This document shows positions 21,301 through 29,654 of a DNA stretch of 43,124 nt, in pieces (position 1 is the first letter of the stretch; each line of letters opens with the position of its first letter). Position numbers and translations under genes: made by a program. The notes under the pieces were generated by a model. It was given only the letters and a program-made list of their open reading frames with translations, made no database searches and was not told the DNA's origin. Where the stretch lies: assembly GCA_937923465.1 (NCBI GenBank), contig CALDUB010000147.1:1-43124 (forward strand), written 5' to 3'. Source of the stretch: an uncultured Saprospiraceae bacterium. Lineage in GTDB: Bacteria; Bacteroidota; Bacteroidia; Chitinophagales; Saprospiraceae.

Positions 21301-22499
21301 TCCGAATTTCCTGCAATGTTTTGTTGATAAGCACTAGCCGTTGTTGGATAATCATTTGAATTACTGCTTCCATAGATGTACAAACGCTGACTAAAATCTG
21401 TAATAATACTATGAGGGAAATCGTCTCCGTCTCCGCCGATATATGTGGCGTAGATTAGGTTAGTACCGGTAGGATTATATTTACTAATCACAATGTCTTC
21501 ACCGCCATTAAATGTAAAATCAAACGAGCCTGTTGTCGTTGCATAACCTGCACCAAAAGCCAAACCACCTGCATATATATTTCCTTCTGAATCAAAACAA
21601 GCTGTATGACCAAATACACCTGCACTGCCACTTACATTGTGTCCAGAGAGCGTCGCTGCGACTACTGTCGGGTCGATAACTAATGGTAAGTTATGGTCGT
21701 AATTATCTGATATTTCAAAGCTTAACTCGTTGTCTTTCAGTACGTAACGAGAAGACACTTCTCTTTCTTTACCGTCAATGATTTGATAAGTATAAGGAGC
21801 TAATTCTGAAATGATAGCAGCAGAAGTATATACTTTTAATTGTCCATTTACCAATTCAACTTTGTCTGCTCCTTCATATTCCATGACAATGTCAGCAGGA
21901 TTGGCATGAGGTGCTAATATGAACTCATACTTGATTTCGCCGTTTTGTCTGAAAATTCTCAAGTCGGTTTTATCGTATATTCCTTGGTACAAAACTTCGC
22001 TAGCTGCAGGGACATTTGATGCCCATTTTGACTTGTCATTACCAATGAAATAGTTGTATTTTTCTTTACCCAGATTGACGGCTGCTATGTTGGCATCCAA
22101 TGAATTTTTAAAATTCACATGATAAGAATGCCCTTTGATAGGTTCAGGGTTTTCTGCATCTTTTAGGGCGTGCAAGTCGCTAAGTGCATCTTGGTCATAC
22201 ACTTGATAAGTCAGTCTGTTTCTTTCCAAAAATAGACCGTTGAAGGTACCACTAAAGCCCGTTTGATAAACGATGTTTTCATGCCATTGGTTATCATTTC
22301 TAATGAAAGAAGGCGTCTTTTTTCCAATTTCAGGCTGAGCAGATTGAGCTTCTGTTACATGAGAATGGTCGTGTCCGTCATGGTCATGGTGTTCTTGTGC
22401 AAGCAAACTCGAAAAAGATGCCAAACAGAGAATTAACAGTATTCCGAAAAATTTTGAGGGTGTATGCATAAAATATTGCGGTTTTAGTAGTTTTGCCAA
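18306..22499 (-). CDS. Large T9SS-type protein: His-rich N-terminus, SBBP-like beta-propeller repeats, PKD domains, CHU_C-type C-terminus
   Basis: QEHHDHDGHDHSHVTEAQ after the signal peptide; repeated ...LLGTFWGSSDGEEHGYFLDIDEENNVHIYGQT; PKD GFYWNFGDGDDSTLENPSHVYQNAGSYPVFLVVDN; C-terminus KVFIPSAFSPNFDGVNDEFSVFGHVGVTEVESFQVWSRWGELLFEN. Confidence 0.88.
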   Translation of the reverse strand: MAKLLKPQYFMHTPSKFFGILLILCLASFSSLLAQEHHDHDGHDHSHVTEAQSAQPEIGKKTPSFIRNDNQWHENIVYQTGFSGTFNGLFLERNRLTYQVYDQDALSDLHALKDAENPEPIKGHSYHVNFKNSLDANIAAVNLGKEKYNYFIGNDKSKWASNVPAASEVLYQGIYDKTDLRIFRQNGEIKYEFILAPHANPADIVMEYEGADKVELVNGQLKVYTSAAIISELAPYTYQIIDGKEREVSSRYVLKDNELSFEISDNYDHNLPLVIDPTVVAATLSGHNVSGSAGVFGHTACFDSEGNIYAGGLAFGAGYATTTGSFDFTFNGGEDIVISKYNPTGTNLIYATYIGGDGDDFPHSIITDFSQRLYIYGSSNSNDYPTTASAYQQNIAGNSDIIITVLESDGSSLVGSTHVGGTQDDGVNNSFQNKNYGDDYRGEIILDSENNVYVSSGTQSANFPIVNGFDNTFTDDSSSSSQDGVVLKMNSDLSLLYWSTFLGGSDPDFAMGMRLDDDNNVYVTGFAGDSTFPTTPGTVSSAWPGGGENAFVVKIDKNGDELLLGTFWGSSDGEEHGYFLDIDEENNVHIYGQTTGTMPITPGVFSSQVGSPQFISALSSGLDEVVYSTVIGEGSGGAGYDFLNSNVDFVPVAFMVDKCNNIYFSGYGASDNLPTTAGSFYNQGNSFYLGVLEPNAAALSFGTYYGRSNHVDGGTSRFDKSGTVYQAVCSCTNSGNFAMNTNADAFETDMPNSTCDVGVFKIDFEVETVTAAGVIMESGTNVITSSGCAPFNVDFVYTGQDGTGFYWNFGDGDDSTLENPSHVYQNAGSYPVFLVVDNPFTCNQIDTVYLQVDVLDNTDFSVDTSFCDGSDLILDASVQNATYLWQDGFTGSTRVVSEPGTYWVNVDIGSCARTDTFLVNPPLDLSVNIGPDSISACDVFIYTFDGTTAGAVDYVWQDGVTDPIRTVSSEGTFVLTVSDENNCTYSDDALLLFGETPTVNIGPDVILCDGEPYTFNATGSNTNVTYSWSDGSTDASLTTTTPATYSVSVSDDGCESEDEAILEYFPEFNLESDIVPIECSNDCNASLSVIGNGGIGELSYAWSNGSNALSINNLCPGIYTVTVTDDECEYVTDFDLVNPEVLTTESISTDLVCAGDSSGMISAVNFVGGVQPYIFSLNDGEYQASPDFTGLDAGSYTLNLLDSVGCLFPVSVSLTQPPEFFVYAGEDISIQLGESTQLNGDVIPFFGQDILWTPEIDLECTDCLNPELTPPNSQQYTLTATDPETGCFRADSVNVEVIKVRKVFIPSAFSPNFDGVNDEFSVFGHVGVTEVESFQVWSRWGELLFENTFFPPNKPGFGWDGYHRGKLVNPGVFVYTARVRYFDGEIGLFKGDVTLVK

Positions 22500-22710
22500 A
22501 ATATTAAATGGCAGAGTTTGTATGGATAGGTGAAAAGAGATAAAAATAAACTAAATATAGGAATTAAATTTTAATAATAACACCCACAAATACATATCAG
22601 TTCGTTTTTAACGTATAATTTAGCTTTATGTGTTGTCTAGTTGACTTTTGTTGTTTTATTTAACATTTCTTACAACTTTAGAAGCTGTTTGAGTTTAAGT
22701 ATTTTTCTAT

Positions 22711-22970
22711 CCTGATAGGAATGCGGATAGGCGTCAGGTTTATTTTATCTCGTTTTTTGACAAACCCCGCCGCGTTGCGGGACAAGCAGTGATTGTGAAA
22801 AAATAAGAGTTCAAATCTCAACCTAACTTTGAGCTTCTTATTTTTCGACAGTTGAATGAGAAGTTTAACCTTAAAATTACCTCGATTTGAATTTAAAGTA
22901 CTGATAATCAGTCAATTAAACTTTAATGGGTAATAAACCTGACGCGAATCTGATAGGAATGCGGGACATA
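22711..22970. repeat. Composite intergenic repeat: 14-bp inverted repeat plus 14-bp direct repeat
   Basis: gcgtcaggtttatt (22731-22744) is the exact reverse complement of aataaacctgacgc (22932-22945); tgataggaatgcgg occurs at 22713-22726 and 22951-22964; an internal imperfect hairpin aaaaataagagttcaaa...ctttgagcttcttattttt lies at about 22797-22844. Confidence 0.7.
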
Positions 22971-22994
22971 CAACACATTCTGGAATAAAGTCTA

Positions 22995-23297
22995 TTACCC
23001 CAAGACAATATCCTTAAAGTAGTAAACCCAAAAACCGATGTATAGAAATGTCGGTAAAACAACGCCTCGGACGCTATTGGTATGTCTGAGTTTGTTGAAG
23101 TAATTCATCAAAATTGCATTGGCACCTATCGCAACGATTCCTGTTGTTCTCTCTCTGAAATAGGGCGAAAAACCGTCTGTACTGGCTAGACCCGCCTCGT
23201 CTAGTCCGTCGAAAATAATCGTCAAGGCGACATAAGCGATGACGGGTAAAAGAGTGGCAGCAATTATTCCTGTTGGAAATGTATCTTTATTAAGCAT
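22995..23297 (-). CDS. Small hypothetical membrane protein
   Basis: 100 aa with hydrophobic segments (GIIAATLLPVIAYVALTIIF, VVLPTFLYIGFWVYYF); located immediately downstream of the GT39-like gene. Confidence 0.7.
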   Translation of the reverse strand: MLNKDTFPTGIIAATLLPVIAYVALTIIFDGLDEAGLASTDGFSPYFRERTTGIVAIGANAILMNYFNKLRHTNSVRGVVLPTFLYIGFWVYYFKDIVLG

Positions 23298-23307
23298 GGT
23301 TTTTATT

Positions 23308-24873
23308 TTACTTTTTATTTACTTTTATATCGTAGTCCAAAACTACAATACTACTGTCTTTTTCCAAATATTCGGGGAGTTTATGATGAGGGAAACTTTC
23401 AAACATGATAAATTTTCGCCCTACTAATTTTAAACTATCTAAAGCCCTTTCATCTGGATAATAACAATTTGCATTAACATTCTTAAAAAACATGATGTCC
23501 AAATCATCATCACATTTGGTATTAATTAAAACACGGTTGTCTAATATGTCTTGATTTAAACTTTTGTAAATCAATGTATTATGAATATCAATGTTTCTAG
23601 ATTTACGTGTGATGCTTCTTCTCTCTGCTGTTTTTTGAGGTTGAAATACTTGAAGAACTGCGACGCAGCAACAGACAATTAAAATAGGTAATAGGGTGTT
23701 TTTTGAAGCATATTTTTTCAGTCGGTCAAATACGTTAATAATTGCCACGGCAATAATAATACAGAGTAGACTGCTCACGGGAAGCGTAAAAGCGGGCATT
23801 TTGGTGGCGACAACCAAAGAAAAGAAACCAAATATAACAAAAATGACAGCCAGAAACGCGAGTGTCATTGACTTTGAAATTCGTTTGTCAAACAATAAAA
23901 ATAGAATACCAGGGATGATTAGATAAGACAAATAGCCATAGAATATGCTTTGTTGATACAGATGATAAAATGCGTCTCCATGATGACTTTCAACGACTTC
24001 AAAAATATGTTCTGTATTCAGCGCATATTCACGAGCACTTTGAACAGGAAAAGCATATGAAATGTAGAGTTGCCAAGGCAGAAAAACACTAATTGCTGTT
24101 CCAATTCCTGCGGCAAGTTTCAAATACTGCTGCTTATCAAAACGCAGTTCCTTTTCAAATAAAATATAAAGCCCCCAAGCACCAAAAACGAGTAGTCCCG
24201 TTAACCATTTTACTAAAACAGCGCAGCCAATAAAAATACCAATCAAGACTGCCCATGATAGTGAATAATTACTTTTGATATAACGAATAAATGCCCAGAA
24301 ACTTGCAGTAACATAGAAAATAAAAGCAATATCATTGTGGTCGGTAGATTCTCGACCTGCGGTTAATTCTAGATGAAAGTGGGAAAAACACATCAATAAA
24401 GCGGCTAAAAAGGCAATTTCTTTATTTTTCGTCCAAAAATCAGCGATTTCTCTGACAAAATAAACACCAATCGTACCAAGCAAGGCAGAAGGCAATCGCA
24501 GTGCTATTTCATTAAAACCGAATATTTTAAGAGACAATGCCATCTGCCAGAGAAATAAAGGCTGCTTGTGCAACCAGATATGACTACAACACCAATGAAC
24601 CTCATCTTTGCCCCAAACATTATCTACGATTAGCATTGGTTTGAAGGGGTTGTCTACCATGTTTTTTGCAACGAGAGCATGGAATTTTTCATCCCAATCG
24701 TGCAAATACGGGTCTAAAGAAATCATGACCAAACGAAGCAGAAAAGCACTGAGCATTAGTAATCCAAAAGCGACCTTTTTCTTATCGGTAAAAAAGAAAA
24801 GCAATATTCCAATAAGTGAAGGAATAGAGGCTATTACTAGTCCCCAGAGGGTTTCATCTTGGTAAAAAATCAT
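23308..24873 (-). CDS. Glycosyltransferase family 39 / ArnT-like integral membrane protein
   Basis: Multi-TM; DPYLHDWDEKFHALVAKNMVDNPFKPML..., HKQPLFLWQMALSLKIFGFNEIALRLPSALLGTIGVYFV. Confidence 0.85.
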   Translation of the reverse strand: MIFYQDETLWGLVIASIPSLIGILLFFFTDKKKVAFGLLMLSAFLLRLVMISLDPYLHDWDEKFHALVAKNMVDNPFKPMLIVDNVWGKDEVHWCCSHIWLHKQPLFLWQMALSLKIFGFNEIALRLPSALLGTIGVYFVREIADFWTKNKEIAFLAALLMCFSHFHLELTAGRESTDHNDIAFIFYVTASFWAFIRYIKSNYSLSWAVLIGIFIGCAVLVKWLTGLLVFGAWGLYILFEKELRFDKQQYLKLAAGIGTAISVFLPWQLYISYAFPVQSAREYALNTEHIFEVVESHHGDAFYHLYQQSIFYGYLSYLIIPGILFLLFDKRISKSMTLAFLAVIFVIFGFFSLVVATKMPAFTLPVSSLLCIIIAVAIINVFDRLKKYASKNTLLPILIVCCCVAVLQVFQPQKTAERRSITRKSRNIDIHNTLIYKSLNQDILDNRVLINTKCDDDLDIMFFKNVNANCYYPDERALDSLKLVGRKFIMFESFPHHKLPEYLEKDSSIVVLDYDIKVNKK

Positions 24874-25002
24874 TTATTAATTATCGTTTTTGTTCTTATA
24901 GCCCTAAAGAAAAGAAAATATTGGTAACTTCTGTGAATAGATAGCTGAATTTTATAAGCTGTTACAACCAAAAACGGACAAAGAGTGTCTTTAATGTAGA
25001 TT

Positions 25003-25010
25003 TATCTTTG
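25003..25010 (+). promoter_or_regulatory. Bacteroidota -7 box TATCTTTG upstream of the 25061 gene
   Basis: Matches TAnnTTTG about 50 nt upstream of the start codon; -33 element not clear. Confidence 0.4.
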
Positions 25011-25060
25011 CGGATTGTTCAAAATGGACAATTCTTACGTCTTCTTTCTAAATACAATTA

Positions 25061-25609
25061 ATGAAATCACTTCTTTTTATAGCCTTTACATCTGTTTTGA
25101 CTATCTTTTCTACTGTAAAGTGGGAAGAACTACGTTCCTATGAAGGTCGCTTTCAGATTGAATCTCCAGGAACCCTGACAGAAAAGATTGACACCATTCA
25201 AACGGCAATTGGTGGAGTTCCTCACCACACTTTTTACTGGCAAGCAGAGGACGAAACAGCGGACAATCTATTCTTTTCTTTGATTTATTACGATTTACCA
25301 GAGAATGGGATTAACTCTGATAGTATAGACTTAATTGAAGAATTTTTTACAAATACGACAGAGTCTGCTGCGGAGTCCGTTCGAGGCGATTTGGTGTATA
25401 AAAGTTATGAAGAGTTATCTGGTTTTCCTGGGTACTTTTGGCGGATAGATTATCTGGACGGCAAGGCTGTCATTAAATCAAAAGCGTGGTTGGTTGACAA
25501 TCGCTTTTATGAGTTAAAGACGATTTCTTGGAAGGAAAAAAATGTCAATCCTGACTCTGATAAATTCTTTGATTCTTTTAAATTATTGGTTGCTCCGAGA
25601 AGAGAGTAA
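25061..25609 (+). CDS. Hypothetical exported protein
   Basis: 182 aa with an N-terminal hydrophobic signal-like segment; no family recognised with confidence. Confidence 0.7.
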   Translation: MKSLLFIAFTSVLTIFSTVKWEELRSYEGRFQIESPGTLTEKIDTIQTAIGGVPHHTFYWQAEDETADNLFFSLIYYDLPENGINSDSIDLIEEFFTNTTESAAESVRGDLVYKSYEELSGFPGYFWRIDYLDGKAVIKSKAWLVDNRFYELKTISWKEKNVNPDSDKFFDSFKLLVAPRRE

Positions 25610-25636
25610 GTATCACGTTCGTTTCTCGGCGTGACT

Positions 25637-25673
25637 AAAAAAGAGCAATGGTGAAAGTCATTGCTCTTTTTAT
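25637..25673 (+). terminator. Intrinsic terminator
   Basis: aaaaagagcaatg-gtgaaagt-cattgctctttttatt, just 3' of the stop at 25609. Confidence 0.88.
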
Positions 25674-25719
25674 TTGCAATAATCTCCTTTAATTAGCAAG
25701 GGTTAGTTACATTTGCCGC

Positions 25720-26901
25720 ATGAAAAGAATCATACTAAAAAGAAAGAGACTAGAAGCTATCAAACGCCGTCATCCATGGGTTTTTTCGGGTGCTATACAC
25801 GCAAAACCTGACGGAGAACCAGATAATGGCGAAATTGTACTTTTGGTAGACGGAGACGGGGAAGTATTGGCAACAGGGCACTACGCAAATGGTAGTATTG
25901 CTTTACGTCTTTTTGCTTTTGAGGAAACGAAGGCAGATGCGGCATTTTGGATAAAGAAAATAGCAGAGGCATACAAACACCGTCAAGCGATTAGTATTGG
26001 TACAAATGCTCAGACGACTTGTTATCGTTTAGTACACGCAGAGGGAGACGGTTTGCCAGGGTTGATTATCGATATCTATGGTAAAACGGCTGTCGTACAA
26101 TGTCATTCTGTGGGTATGCACAAGATACGTGAACATATTTCGACTGCGCTGCAAACTGTTTTAGGAAACAAACTAGAGGCAGTTTATGATAAAAGTGCTG
26201 CAAGTGTCGGTCAACCTTATAGTTTGAGTGTTGAAAATCAATATCTTTTTGGAAAGTCAACTTCTCAAATTGTCAAAGAAAACGATTGCAATTTCTACGT
26301 TAATTGGGAAGAAGGGCAGAAGACTGGTTTCTTTTTAGACCAGCGAGATAATCGCCAATTATTGAGCCGTTATTCGGAAGATAAGACGGTTTTAAATGCT
26401 TTTTCTTACTCAGGAGGATTTTCGGTTTATGCCTTGCGTGCAGGCGCAAATATTGTAGACTCTGTCGATGTTTCTAAAAAAGCAATCGAATGGACTGACC
26501 AAAACATTGAATTGAATAAAAGTGACCGTGGTATTCACAAAGGCTATGCAGAAGATGTTATGGCATTTTTGAAAAATAATACGCGAGCTTATGATACTAT
26601 GGTCGTAGACCCACCAGCATTTGCGAAAAATATTCGTAAAAAGCACAACGCAGTACAGGGTTACAAGCGTCTCAATGCCTTAGCAATCAGTCAAGTAGCC
26701 CCAGGAGGTATTATCTTTACTTTTAGTTGCTCTCAGGTAGTTGACCGTAAATTATTTTACGATACCATTACCGCAGCAGGGATAGAAGCAGGTAGAAACG
26801 TACGTGTGATACACCATTTGAGTCAGCCAGCTGACCACCCTGTTAACCTATTTCACCCAGAGGGGAGTTACTTAAAAGGATTGGTATTGAGAGTTGATTA
26901 G
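25720..26901 (+). CDS. Class I SAM-dependent rRNA methyltransferase (RlmI/YccW-like, PUA + methyltransferase)
   Basis: N-terminal PUA-like KRRHPWVFSGAIHAKPD...; GQKTGFFLDQRDNRQLLSRYSEDKTVLNAFSYSGGFSVYALRAGA; DTMVVDPPAFAKN; FSCSQVV. Confidence 0.9.
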   Translation: MKRIILKRKRLEAIKRRHPWVFSGAIHAKPDGEPDNGEIVLLVDGDGEVLATGHYANGSIALRLFAFEETKADAAFWIKKIAEAYKHRQAISIGTNAQTTCYRLVHAEGDGLPGLIIDIYGKTAVVQCHSVGMHKIREHISTALQTVLGNKLEAVYDKSAASVGQPYSLSVENQYLFGKSTSQIVKENDCNFYVNWEEGQKTGFFLDQRDNRQLLSRYSEDKTVLNAFSYSGGFSVYALRAGANIVDSVDVSKKAIEWTDQNIELNKSDRGIHKGYAEDVMAFLKNNTRAYDTMVVDPPAFAKNIRKKHNAVQGYKRLNALAISQVAPGGIIFTFSCSQVVDRKLFYDTITAAGIEAGRNVRVIHHLSQPADHPVNLFHPEGSYLKGLVLRVD

Positions 26902-26937
26902 TAGAACGAGTTTGCAATTTTTTGCAAATATGCAAGA

Positions 26938-26977
26938 AAAAAGCCGTTCAGAATATAACATTCTGAACGGCTTTCCT
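26938..26977. terminator. Bidirectional intrinsic terminator between convergent genes
   Basis: aaaaaagccgttcagaat-ataac-attctgaacggcttt: long perfect stem between the plus methyltransferase gene and minus rimM. Confidence 0.85.
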
Positions 26978-26985
26978 GTAAAATT

Positions 26986-27019
26986 AACTCACAACTCACA
27001 ACTCACAACTCACAACTCA
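26986..27019. repeat. 7-bp tandem repeat (aactcac) about 4.7 copies, overlapping the rimM stop codon
   Basis: aactcacaactcacaactcacaactcacaactca; the rimM end GAG TTG TGA is the reverse complement of the repeat unit. Confidence 0.85.
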
Positions 27020-27546
27020 AGAATCCCCTCAGGCAAATCCATAACAATAATCATTGATTTACTATCTACATCTTCAATCAGGGCATCATTCATCGGCAAT
27101 AAAATCTCATTACCTTGATAAGTAACCTGCGCCATTTCTTGCTGAGGCATTTCAATAATATCTTCAATCTCACCGACTTCGCCATGCGTCAAGTCAACGA
27201 TTTTAAAGCCTTTATATTTGCGAAATTGTAGCGTTTCTTCTTGAGTGAAATCAAACTGTCTTTCCTCTTCTTTTAAGATATCCTCTCTACGCAAATACAT
27301 CTGCTTTGCAGTATAAGGAACAGCATCTTGATTGCTATACAAATCTTCAAAAAGAACAAACGGCGTATCATTCATCCGAATATTCTCAACAAAGAAAGGT
27401 ACTTTTCCTCCGTCAATATCCAAAAAGATAAACTCGGCAGCTACGAAGTCTTCCGTAAACTCTTCAAATAAATGCACTTTTAATTCGCCTTCTGTTCCGT
27501 GGACTTTTTTAGTGCGACCGATATGTGTATATTTTAAATTATGCAT
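27010..27546 (-). CDS. rimM: Ribosome maturation factor RimM
   Basis: YTHIGRTKKVHGTEGELKVHLFEEFTEDF..., PRC-barrel portion FKIVDLTHGEVGEIEDIIEMPQQEMAQVTYQGNEILLPMNDALIEDVDSKSMIIVMDLPEGIL. Confidence 0.93.
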   Translation of the reverse strand: MHNLKYTHIGRTKKVHGTEGELKVHLFEEFTEDFVAAEFIFLDIDGGKVPFFVENIRMNDTPFVLFEDLYSNQDAVPYTAKQMYLRREDILKEEERQFDFTQEETLQFRKYKGFKIVDLTHGEVGEIEDIIEMPQQEMAQVTYQGNEILLPMNDALIEDVDSKSMIIVMDLPEGILEL

Positions 27547-27636
27547 TTTTTATTTTTTAAGAACAAAAAAGGAGAGAAAACAGTATTTTCCCTCCTTTTC
27601 CATTATTATTATCGCGTTCCTAAACTCAATTATATA

Positions 27637-28542
27637 TTACTTTACTGTTTGTATTGTCTGTACAGATTGTACTTTTCGGATGGCTTTAACCGCGCGTTTT
27701 TCTGCCATGTTTTTCTTCAAATTGAACCACCTGTCTTTTAATAAAAAGCGCATAACCTCATCGAGGTGTGTCATAAATCCAATTTGATAAACACCTCGCA
27801 TTCTTTCTTTTAAAGAAGGACTTAAAGAGCGAATCGAAAAGCCAATACCCGCCGAACGATACTCAATATGATGCCACCAACCCGCAGGAATAAAAATAGT
27901 ATCACCCGCTAAAATCGTTGAGTCATAACCTGTCACATGGTGCAAGCCAGGAAATTTATCGTAATCAGGATTATTGATATCAATCGAAGTATGCGTTCCA
28001 AATGGAAAGCGATACATCAATTCAGAGTATTTTGGGTCAAATAAGACGACCCGTTTGTTTCCTGCTAACTCCGTCAAAAATACATTCGAGTTGTCCATAT
28101 CTCTATGAATACGCGTCACGGCACCCTCACCACCAAAAAAAGCTAATGGTATGAATTTCAATACTTTATCAGCAATATCTGGAAATGTAAAATCCTTAAA
28201 AAGTTCCTTTTTGTGTTTGAACACATTAAACAAGAAAAGGCGCTTTGAAGTAGGTCCAGAGCGTACTAAGTCGATATAATCTCTAAATTTCATCTTGTCA
28301 GGAGCTCCTTTGTAAGAACGGTCTGCTGTAGCTTTTTTACCTTCAGCATCATAAACTCCCACTTCTAAATCTCCTAACTCGTTCTTAAAATACTCAAATC
28401 CCCATTTTGTATACAATGGAGAGTCTTTCCCATAAAAATTTTTAATGATGACCGGTTTTTGCGGTATCATATACTTTTCTTGAAATTCTTCTCGGGTAAT
28501 ATTTTCTACCCTATCTAATCCATCAATTAATTGTAAAGGCAT
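27637..28542 (-). CDS. Cupin-like (cupin_8/JmjC-type) domain protein
   Basis: KPVIIKNFYGKDSPLYTKWGFEYFKN..., TRIHRDMDNSNVFLTELAGNKRVVLFDP, DSTILAGDTIFIPAGWWHHIEYRSAGIGFSIRS (HxD...H metal-site pattern). Confidence 0.9.
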   Translation of the reverse strand: MPLQLIDGLDRVENITREEFQEKYMIPQKPVIIKNFYGKDSPLYTKWGFEYFKNELGDLEVGVYDAEGKKATADRSYKGAPDKMKFRDYIDLVRSGPTSKRLFLFNVFKHKKELFKDFTFPDIADKVLKFIPLAFFGGEGAVTRIHRDMDNSNVFLTELAGNKRVVLFDPKYSELMYRFPFGTHTSIDINNPDYDKFPGLHHVTGYDSTILAGDTIFIPAGWWHHIEYRSAGIGFSIRSLSPSLKERMRGVYQIGFMTHLDEVMRFLLKDRWFNLKKNMAEKRAVKAIRKVQSVQTIQTVK

Positions 28543-28673
28543 CTAACAGTATTGGTTAACTAATATCAATCTTCTCTAAAATTTTCACAAAGATAAGTTT
28601 ATCATTTCAAAACGCGCTAATACTAAGAGAAGTTCTAGTAAAGGGAAAGTAAATTTAATGATTTTTAACATAA

Positions 28674-28703
28674 TACCGTGTAACAAACGTTTGTTACACG
28701 GTA
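28674..28703. repeat. Perfect 30-bp palindrome taccgtgtaacaaacgtttgttacacggta
   Basis: Left half taccgtgtaacaaac is the exact reverse complement of right half gtttgttacacggta, with no loop. Confidence 0.95.
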
Positions 28704-28837
28704 ATAAAGTAACGCGAAAAAAATAAATTCAGCTTCTTAAGCTATTTATCTCACGGTATTAAACTTAAATTTACGGACGATTTAGCTACAAAAAATTACT
28801 CCCCATCCATGACGCTTTGATGAGACAAAGTTCATCG

Positions 28838-29377
28838 TTAGTTTAAAAGGATACCCGCTTCTTTCCGAATAGCAACCTGTGCTTTTTGCAGAGGTGTCAT
28901 TCCGTCCACTTGCTCTAAGTAACTGCTAACCATATTCGCAAAATCTTTGGCACTTGCATTTTCGGGTAGTTTTTCATACAAACCGTTGATAACTACCAAA
29001 TTATCATCTTTACACAATTTAATAATCTGCCATAGATTTTCAGAGACATAGACTTGTTGAGTCATATTGTGCTCATATTCTTGTTGAATTGCCATCATCA
29101 AGCCGACGCGCAAAGAGGCTGCAGACTGGTCTTGAGTCGGCAGGCGCATTAATAGATTATTCAATGAGATACGCTCACAGAACAAAGCCAAACGCTCATA
29201 GGCCGTCAACTTTAATGGAACGGTAATACTAGAGATTTTATCCGTTTTAGTTTTCTGTAACTCAGCATGACGCATTGCCAACTCAGTTTCAGAGTGTTGT
29301 TTCATCAAAAAGTAAATAGTGACAAAAACAATGAGAGCAGGAATGGTTAATTTTGCAATTTCGAGAATTAATTCCAT
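28838..29377 (-). CDS. Hypothetical membrane-anchored protein
   Basis: 179 aa: N-terminal TM (ILEIAKLTIPALIVFVTIYFLMKQHSETELAMRHAE) followed by a soluble helical domain. Confidence 0.75.
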   Translation of the reverse strand: MELILEIAKLTIPALIVFVTIYFLMKQHSETELAMRHAELQKTKTDKISSITVPLKLTAYERLALFCERISLNNLLMRLPTQDQSAASLRVGLMMAIQQEYEHNMTQQVYVSENLWQIIKLCKDDNLVVINGLYEKLPENASAKDFANMVSSYLEQVDGMTPLQKAQVAIRKEAGILLN

Positions 29378-29533
29378 GGTATGTTTTACTGTTTGAATAA
29401 TAAAAATGCTTTAATCGCCGCAAAAGTAACGTAAAGAATGAAAAAAGGAACAACCTTTTGCATTAATGCGTTGTTTTTATTTGGAATGGAAACTTTAGGG
29501 TAAAATAAGTAGGCGATTGACGCAAAAAATCCC

Positions 29534-29541
29534 TAAATTTG
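29534..29541 (+). promoter_or_regulatory. Bacteroidota -7 box TAAATTTG
   Basis: Perfect TAnnTTTG about 115 nt upstream of the HesB/IscA-family start. Confidence 0.4.
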
Positions 29542-29654
29542 TATACTAATTAGAAAAATATAGGCGTTTTGAATTATGATAGATGCAAAAATTAGATTTG
29601 AGAGGAATTAAATAGTATTTATCTACAATTCGAAATTCAAAATTCAAAATTATA

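Noticed and set aside
26894-27118. Plus-strand 74-aa ORF across the aactcac repeat
   Set aside because: Runs through a terminator and tandem repeat and is antisense to rimM; low-complexity TTHNSQLTTHNS sequence.
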